The notes under the pieces are model-generated. The model was not told where the DNA came from. It did not search any database and saw only the letters and a list, made by a program, of their open reading frames with translations. The position numbers and the translations under genes are program-made. A stretch of 45,975 bases of DNA from Elusimicrobia bacterium GWC2_61_19 (GTDB lineage Bacteria > Elusimicrobiota > Elusimicrobia > Elusimicrobiales > UBA9959), in the NCBI GenBank assembly GCA_001799795.1, contig MGUD01000015.1:1-45975 (forward strand). The letters run 5' to 3'. This document shows, in pieces, positions 42,976 through 45,975 of the stretch (positions are counted from its first letter, which is position 1; each line of letters opens with the position of its first letter).

Positions 42976-43872
42976 ATGAATAAGCCCTCAGGCCGCGGCG
43001 TCTGGTCCGACATCGGCCTGTTCTATTGCGCGGCCATCTGGGGCTCGACGTTCATCGTCACCAAGGGCGCGCTGGACTTCGTGGACCCGGCGGTGATGGT
43101 GGGCATCCGCTTCTTTATCTCGGCCGCCCTGCTGCTGCCCTGGGTACTGAAGCGCAAGAACAGAACGGCGCATATGCGCGAGGGTTTCTACCTCTCGATC
43201 TTTCTGGCCGCGCTCTACCTGACGCAGACCACCGGCCTGCTCTATACCACGGCCTCCAACTCCGGCTTCATCACGGGCCTGTTCATAATCTTCATCCCCG
43301 TCTTCATGTACCTGTTCCGCCGCGAGAAACCCACCGCGCTGCAGGGGCTGTCCGCCCTGCTGGCCATAGGCGGCATGTGGCTGCTCACCGGCGGCGCCGG
43401 CGGTTTCAACCTGGGCGACGCCCTTACCCTGGTGGCCGCGGCCGCCTATTCCGCGCATTTGATCTTCACCGATAAATACGTGAAAGCCGAGGCGGACACC
43501 GTGCTGCTGGCCTTCCACCAGTTCTGGATGGTGTCGGCCATTGCTTTCATCATGGCGCTGTTCAAGGGGGCCTCGCTGGCCGTGGCCGGAGTGAACGCCT
43601 GGGGCGTGATAATTTTCCTGGCGGTCTTCCCCACGCTCACCGCTTTCTTTATCCAGATGCTGGCGCAGCGGCATTCCGAGCCGTTCAAGGTGGGCATCAT
43701 CTTCACGCTGGAGCCGGTGTTCGCCGCCCTCTTCGCCTGGACCTGGGGCGGGGAGGAATTCGTGGCGGTCAAGGCCGCCGGCGGCCTGCTGATAGTGTCC
43801 GGCATGCTCATAGGCGAACTGGCCAAATTCAATCTTAGAAGAGCGGTAAAAAAAGAAGTGCTGCCGGTCTGA
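42976..43872 (+). CDS. EamA/DMT-family transporter
   Basis: 298 residues with about ten membrane helices in two EamA repeats. The first repeat opens with FYCAAIWGSTFIVTKGAL and has GLLYTTASNSGFITGLFIIF. The second starts near NLGDALTLVAAAAYSAHLIF and ends with the usual EPVFAALFAW and GGLLIVSGMLIGEL. The start at 42976 rather than 42961 is chosen because a TATAAT box lies exactly between the two ATGs. Substrates of this family are amino acids, nucleotides or drugs; none can be chosen here. The phospholipase-like gene follows after 26 bp. Confidence 0.92.
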   Translation: MNKPSGRGVWSDIGLFYCAAIWGSTFIVTKGALDFVDPAVMVGIRFFISAALLLPWVLKRKNRTAHMREGFYLSIFLAALYLTQTTGLLYTTASNSGFITGLFIIFIPVFMYLFRREKPTALQGLSALLAIGGMWLLTGGAGGFNLGDALTLVAAAAYSAHLIFTDKYVKAEADTVLLAFHQFWMVSAIAFIMALFKGASLAVAGVNAWGVIIFLAVFPTLTAFFIQMLAQRHSEPFKVGIIFTLEPVFAALFAWTWGGEEFVAVKAAGGLLIVSGMLIGELAKFNLRRAVKKEVLPV

Positions 43873-43898
43873 CAAGGCGGCGCAACGGGAGAGAGAAT

Positions 43899-45098
43899 AT
43901 GAAAAAAATATTATTGGTCCTGGTCTTCGCCGCGGCGCTGCCGCTCAAGGCGGCCGAGCTGCGGCTGGCGGAGAGCGTCCCGGCCGAAACCGTGTACGGC
44001 TCTACCATGACCGCCCGCCCCCAGGCCGTGTGGCTGGAGATGATCGCCTCGGCCAAAAAGACCCTGGATATCGAGCAGTTCTACATAGCCGACCAGGCCG
44101 GCGAAGTCCTGGAGCCGGTGCTCGCCGCCGTAAAAGACGCGGCCAAGCGGGGCGTAAAAGTGCGCTTTCTGGTGGACAAGGTAATGCTGAAAGAAAGCGA
44201 AAAGTCCCTGCCCGCCCTTAAAGAGGCCGGCATAGAGACCCGCGTTATAGATTTCAAAAAAACCGGCGGCGGGGTGCAGCACGCCAAATTCTTTATTGTC
44301 GACGGCGCCGAGATCTATGTCGGCAGCCAGAACTTCGACTGGCGCTCGCTTAAACATATCCACGAACTGGGCCTGAGCATTAAGAGCGCGAAAGCCGCCT
44401 CCGATCTTTCCAACGTCTTCGAGGCCGACTGGGCCCTGGCCGGCGGCGCCGAACCCAGGAAAATGTTCACCAAAGCGAAGAAGCCCCTGGTAACCTCCGC
44501 CAAGCCGGAGAAGGCCGCGCTCGACGGAGGAGAAGTCTCCTACTCGCTGGCCTACAGCCCCGTGAATTTCGTCCCCAAGGGCGCCGACACGGAAATAAAG
44601 GAATTGCTCGATCTCCTGAATAAAGCCAAACATACGGTGCGCGGCCAGGTGATGACCTACGCCCTGGAAGAGCACGGCTCCAAGCGCTGGGCCGACCTGG
44701 ATTCGGCCTTCAGGAAAGCCGCCGCGCGCGGCGTTAAGGTGGAACTGGTCTTCGCCGACTGGGCCATGGGCGGCAAAGCCGACCGCGACATAAAAGCCCT
44801 GGCCAGGACCGAGAACATACAGGTGAAGATCTCCGTCCTGCCGCAGCACAGCTCCGGCATGATCCCCTTCGCGCGGGTGGAGCACCTCAAGTACCTCTCC
44901 ATCGACGGAGAAACCGCTTACATCACCACCTCCAACTGGGGCCCCGGTTACTTCCTCACGTCGCGCGGCGTCGCCGTCTTCATAAAAGGCCGCCCCGCCG
45001 CCGCCGTCCTGGAGGATATCTTCAACAGGACCTGGACCGGTCCCTACGCCCAGCCCGTGGACATGCTGAAGGAGTATAAACCGGTAAAGAGGGTTTAA
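43899..45098 (+). CDS. Exported phospholipase D-like protein
   Basis: 399 residues with a signal peptide (MKKILLVLVFAAALPLKA, cleavage about 19). Two HKD motifs are intact: HAKFFIVD followed by GSQNFD, and HLKYLSID followed by TTSNW. This arrangement, with short spacing and a W after the second S-N, is like eukaryotic PLD3/PLD4 and poxvirus K4, which have nuclease activity. The bacterial protein could act on phospholipids or nucleic acids in the periplasm. GGGAG lies before the ATG. It ends with a strong terminator hairpin at 45136. Confidence 0.9.
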   Translation: MKKILLVLVFAAALPLKAAELRLAESVPAETVYGSTMTARPQAVWLEMIASAKKTLDIEQFYIADQAGEVLEPVLAAVKDAAKRGVKVRFLVDKVMLKESEKSLPALKEAGIETRVIDFKKTGGGVQHAKFFIVDGAEIYVGSQNFDWRSLKHIHELGLSIKSAKAASDLSNVFEADWALAGGAEPRKMFTKAKKPLVTSAKPEKAALDGGEVSYSLAYSPVNFVPKGADTEIKELLDLLNKAKHTVRGQVMTYALEEHGSKRWADLDSAFRKAAARGVKVELVFADWAMGGKADRDIKALARTENIQVKISVLPQHSSGMIPFARVEHLKYLSIDGETAYITTSNWGPGYFLTSRGVAVFIKGRPAAAVLEDIFNRTWTGPYAQPVDMLKEYKPVKRV

Positions 45099-45135
45099 CG
45101 GCGGGCGGCCCGCTGAAAGACAGGCGTGGACCGAT

Positions 45136-45169
45136 AACAATAACCTCCCGCCGGGAGGTTATTGTTTTT
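45136..45169 (+). terminator. Terminator after the PLD-like gene
   Basis: AACAATAACCTCCC (45136-45149) and GGGAGGTTATTGTT (45153-45166) form a 14-bp stem with a 3-nt loop, followed by T. Its right part belongs to a 41-bp repeat. Confidence 0.9.
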
Positions 45170-45291
45170 GCGGGAGCTCGGGGAAAATGGGGTCAGGTCT
45201 TGCAATTTAGCATAAAATGCTAAATTGCAAGACCTGACCCCAATATTGCTATAACCTCCCCTAGGGAGGTTATTGTTTTTGCGGGAGCTCG
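45140..45291. repeat. 41-bp direct repeat flanking the third palindrome
   Basis: 45140-45180 and 45251-45291 differ only at the three bases in the hairpin loop (GCC against CTA). Each copy holds the hairpin ATAACCTCCC/GGGAGGTTAT and then TTGCGGGAGCTCG. The right copy contains the stop and last six codons of prfC, so the left copy is a duplicate of the prfC tail. The palindrome at 45189 lies between them. Confidence 0.9.
45189..45241. repeat. Perfect palindrome, GGGGTCAGG type
   Basis: Left arm starts GGGGTCAGGTCTTGC at 45189. The right arm ends in GACCTGACCCC at 45241, with a 3-nt loop in AT-rich sequence. Ends differ from the GGGGACGC pair, so it may belong to another subfamily. Similar GGGGTCAGG palindromes are associated with RAYT/Y1 transposases in several phyla (from memory). 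Confidence 0.85.
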
Positions 45292-45975
45292 TAGAGGGCT
45301 ATTTTCTTATTGGTATCGCCGAAATATCTCAGTGCCCACGGGGTGGGAAAAAATATAACAGGATTGCCGGCCGGGTCCGCGCCCAGGCGCACGTTGTCGC
45401 CCAGGTGCACGCTGCCGCCGTTCAACGTTTCGGCGCCTTCCTTGTCCAGCCAGCGCACGAACTGCCACGGCGCCGGTTCCAGTTTGGACTGCACGCCGTA
45501 TTCCGCTTCCAGCCGGTACTGCGTCACCTCGAACTGCAGCGGGCCCACCGCCGCCAGCAGCGGGGTGGAGGGGGGCGCGTCTTTCACCGTGAACTGCTGC
45601 ACCACGCCTTCCAGGATCAGCTGCTCCAGGCCCAGCCGGAAGGGCTTGAACTTGGAGGGCACGGGGTTATAAAGGTACGTGAAGCATTCCGGCGGAAAGC
45701 GCGGGATCTCGTCGAAAACTATGGCCGGGTTCTCGGTCAGCGTGTCGCCTATCTTGAATTCCTGGTGGCCCACCAGGCCCACGATGTCGCCGGGCCAGGC
45801 CTCGTCCACCGTCTCGCGCTCCTGGCCGAAAAGCTTGTTGGAATTGGACAGCCGCACTTTCTTGTCGGCGCCGGCCAGGAACACGCTCATGTCGCGCGTG
45901 AACTTGCCCGAGCACACCCGCACAAAGGCCACCTTGTCGCGGTGGCGCGGGTTCATATTGCCCTGTATTTTAAAA
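45270..45975 (-). CDS. prfC: Peptide chain release factor 3, C-terminal part
   Basis: Partial: the frame continues across the right edge, since the residues before Met45956 read FKIQGN, which is the RF3 pattern FKIQANM. 235 codons are visible. RF3 is the GTPase that removes RF1/RF2 from the ribosome after termination. Features of its domains II and III: PRHRDKVAFVRVCSGKF, the SNSNKLFGQERETVDEAWPGD block, and the EVTQYRLEAEYGV region. The GTPase domain is outside the window. The last residues ELPQKQ and the stop lie in the 41-bp repeat. An internal Met should not be taken as the start. Confidence 0.95.
   Translation of the reverse strand, partial: FKIQGNMNPRHRDKVAFVRVCSGKFTRDMSVFLAGADKKVRLSNSNKLFGQERETVDEAWPGDIVGLVGHQEFKIGDTLTENPAIVFDEIPRFPPECFTYLYNPVPSKFKPFRLGLEQLILEGVVQQFTVKDAPPSTPLLAAVGPLQFEVTQYRLEAEYGVQSKLEPAPWQFVRWLDKEGAETLNGGSVHLGDNVRLGADPAGNPVIFFPTPWALRYFGDTNKKIALYELPQKQ

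Overview
The window is 45,975 bp of GC-rich bacterial chromosome with tightly packed genes. There are 36 protein-coding genes, one of them cut by the right edge. I see no rRNA, tRNA, CRISPR array, phage or transposase gene. The gene set (clpC, lexA, recA, xerD-like, rsmH, glgB, rpmB, prfC) is chromosomal housekeeping. Secreted metalloproteases, a pseudopilin-like domain and a pyruvoyl arginine decarboxylase/homospermidine synthase polyamine set suggest a Gram-negative-type, deep-branching phylum. Elusimicrobiota is my best guess, from general resemblance only.

Left part (1-13.8 kb): a structured leader, then a plus-strand run clpC, serine hydrolase, membrane/pseudopilin hybrid, U32 peptidase, HExxH lipoprotein and yaeQ. 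Facing it are minus-strand genes for two exported proteins (one a HExxH metalloprotease), an MFS transporter, a ChaN-like protein and lexA. Centre-left (13.8-19.1 kb): recA, divergent from lexA, then a tyrosine recombinase, a two-helix membrane protein, an odd 3-hydroxyacyl-CoA dehydrogenase and a small orphan. Centre (19.2-27 kb): rsmH and glgB fire from back-to-back promoters. A minus-strand polyamine block follows (homospermidine synthase, ornithine-type decarboxylase, pyruvoyl arginine decarboxylase, agmatinase, SWIB). It can make putrescine from arginine or ornithine and then homospermidine. 27-33 kb: two adjacent genes for proteins of about 1,000 residues that are almost entirely coiled coil. 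33.2-41.5 kb: rpmB, yjbQ, ybgC, then a six-gene minus-strand operon of an M16 protease pair, a dolichyl-phosphate-mannose-synthase-like glycosyltransferase, a methyltransferase, a GT39-type membrane glycosyltransferase and a B12-binding radical SAM enzyme. Right end: M20 peptidase, EamA transporter, exported phospholipase D-like protein and the 3' part of prfC.

Four non-coding patterns stand out. (1) Six genes have a -10 box ending exactly 6 nt before the ATG, predicting leaderless mRNAs. (2) Three long perfect palindromes, two with GGGGACGC ends and one with GGGGTCAGG ends, sit only in the three long gaps between convergent genes; they look like REP/RAYT-type elements. (3) A multi-hairpin element occurs twice (near 215 and 11,869) with compensatory base changes in its stems. 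(4) The prfC tail plus terminator hairpin is duplicated on both sides of the third palindrome. The most unusual protein finding is the giant coiled-coil pair.
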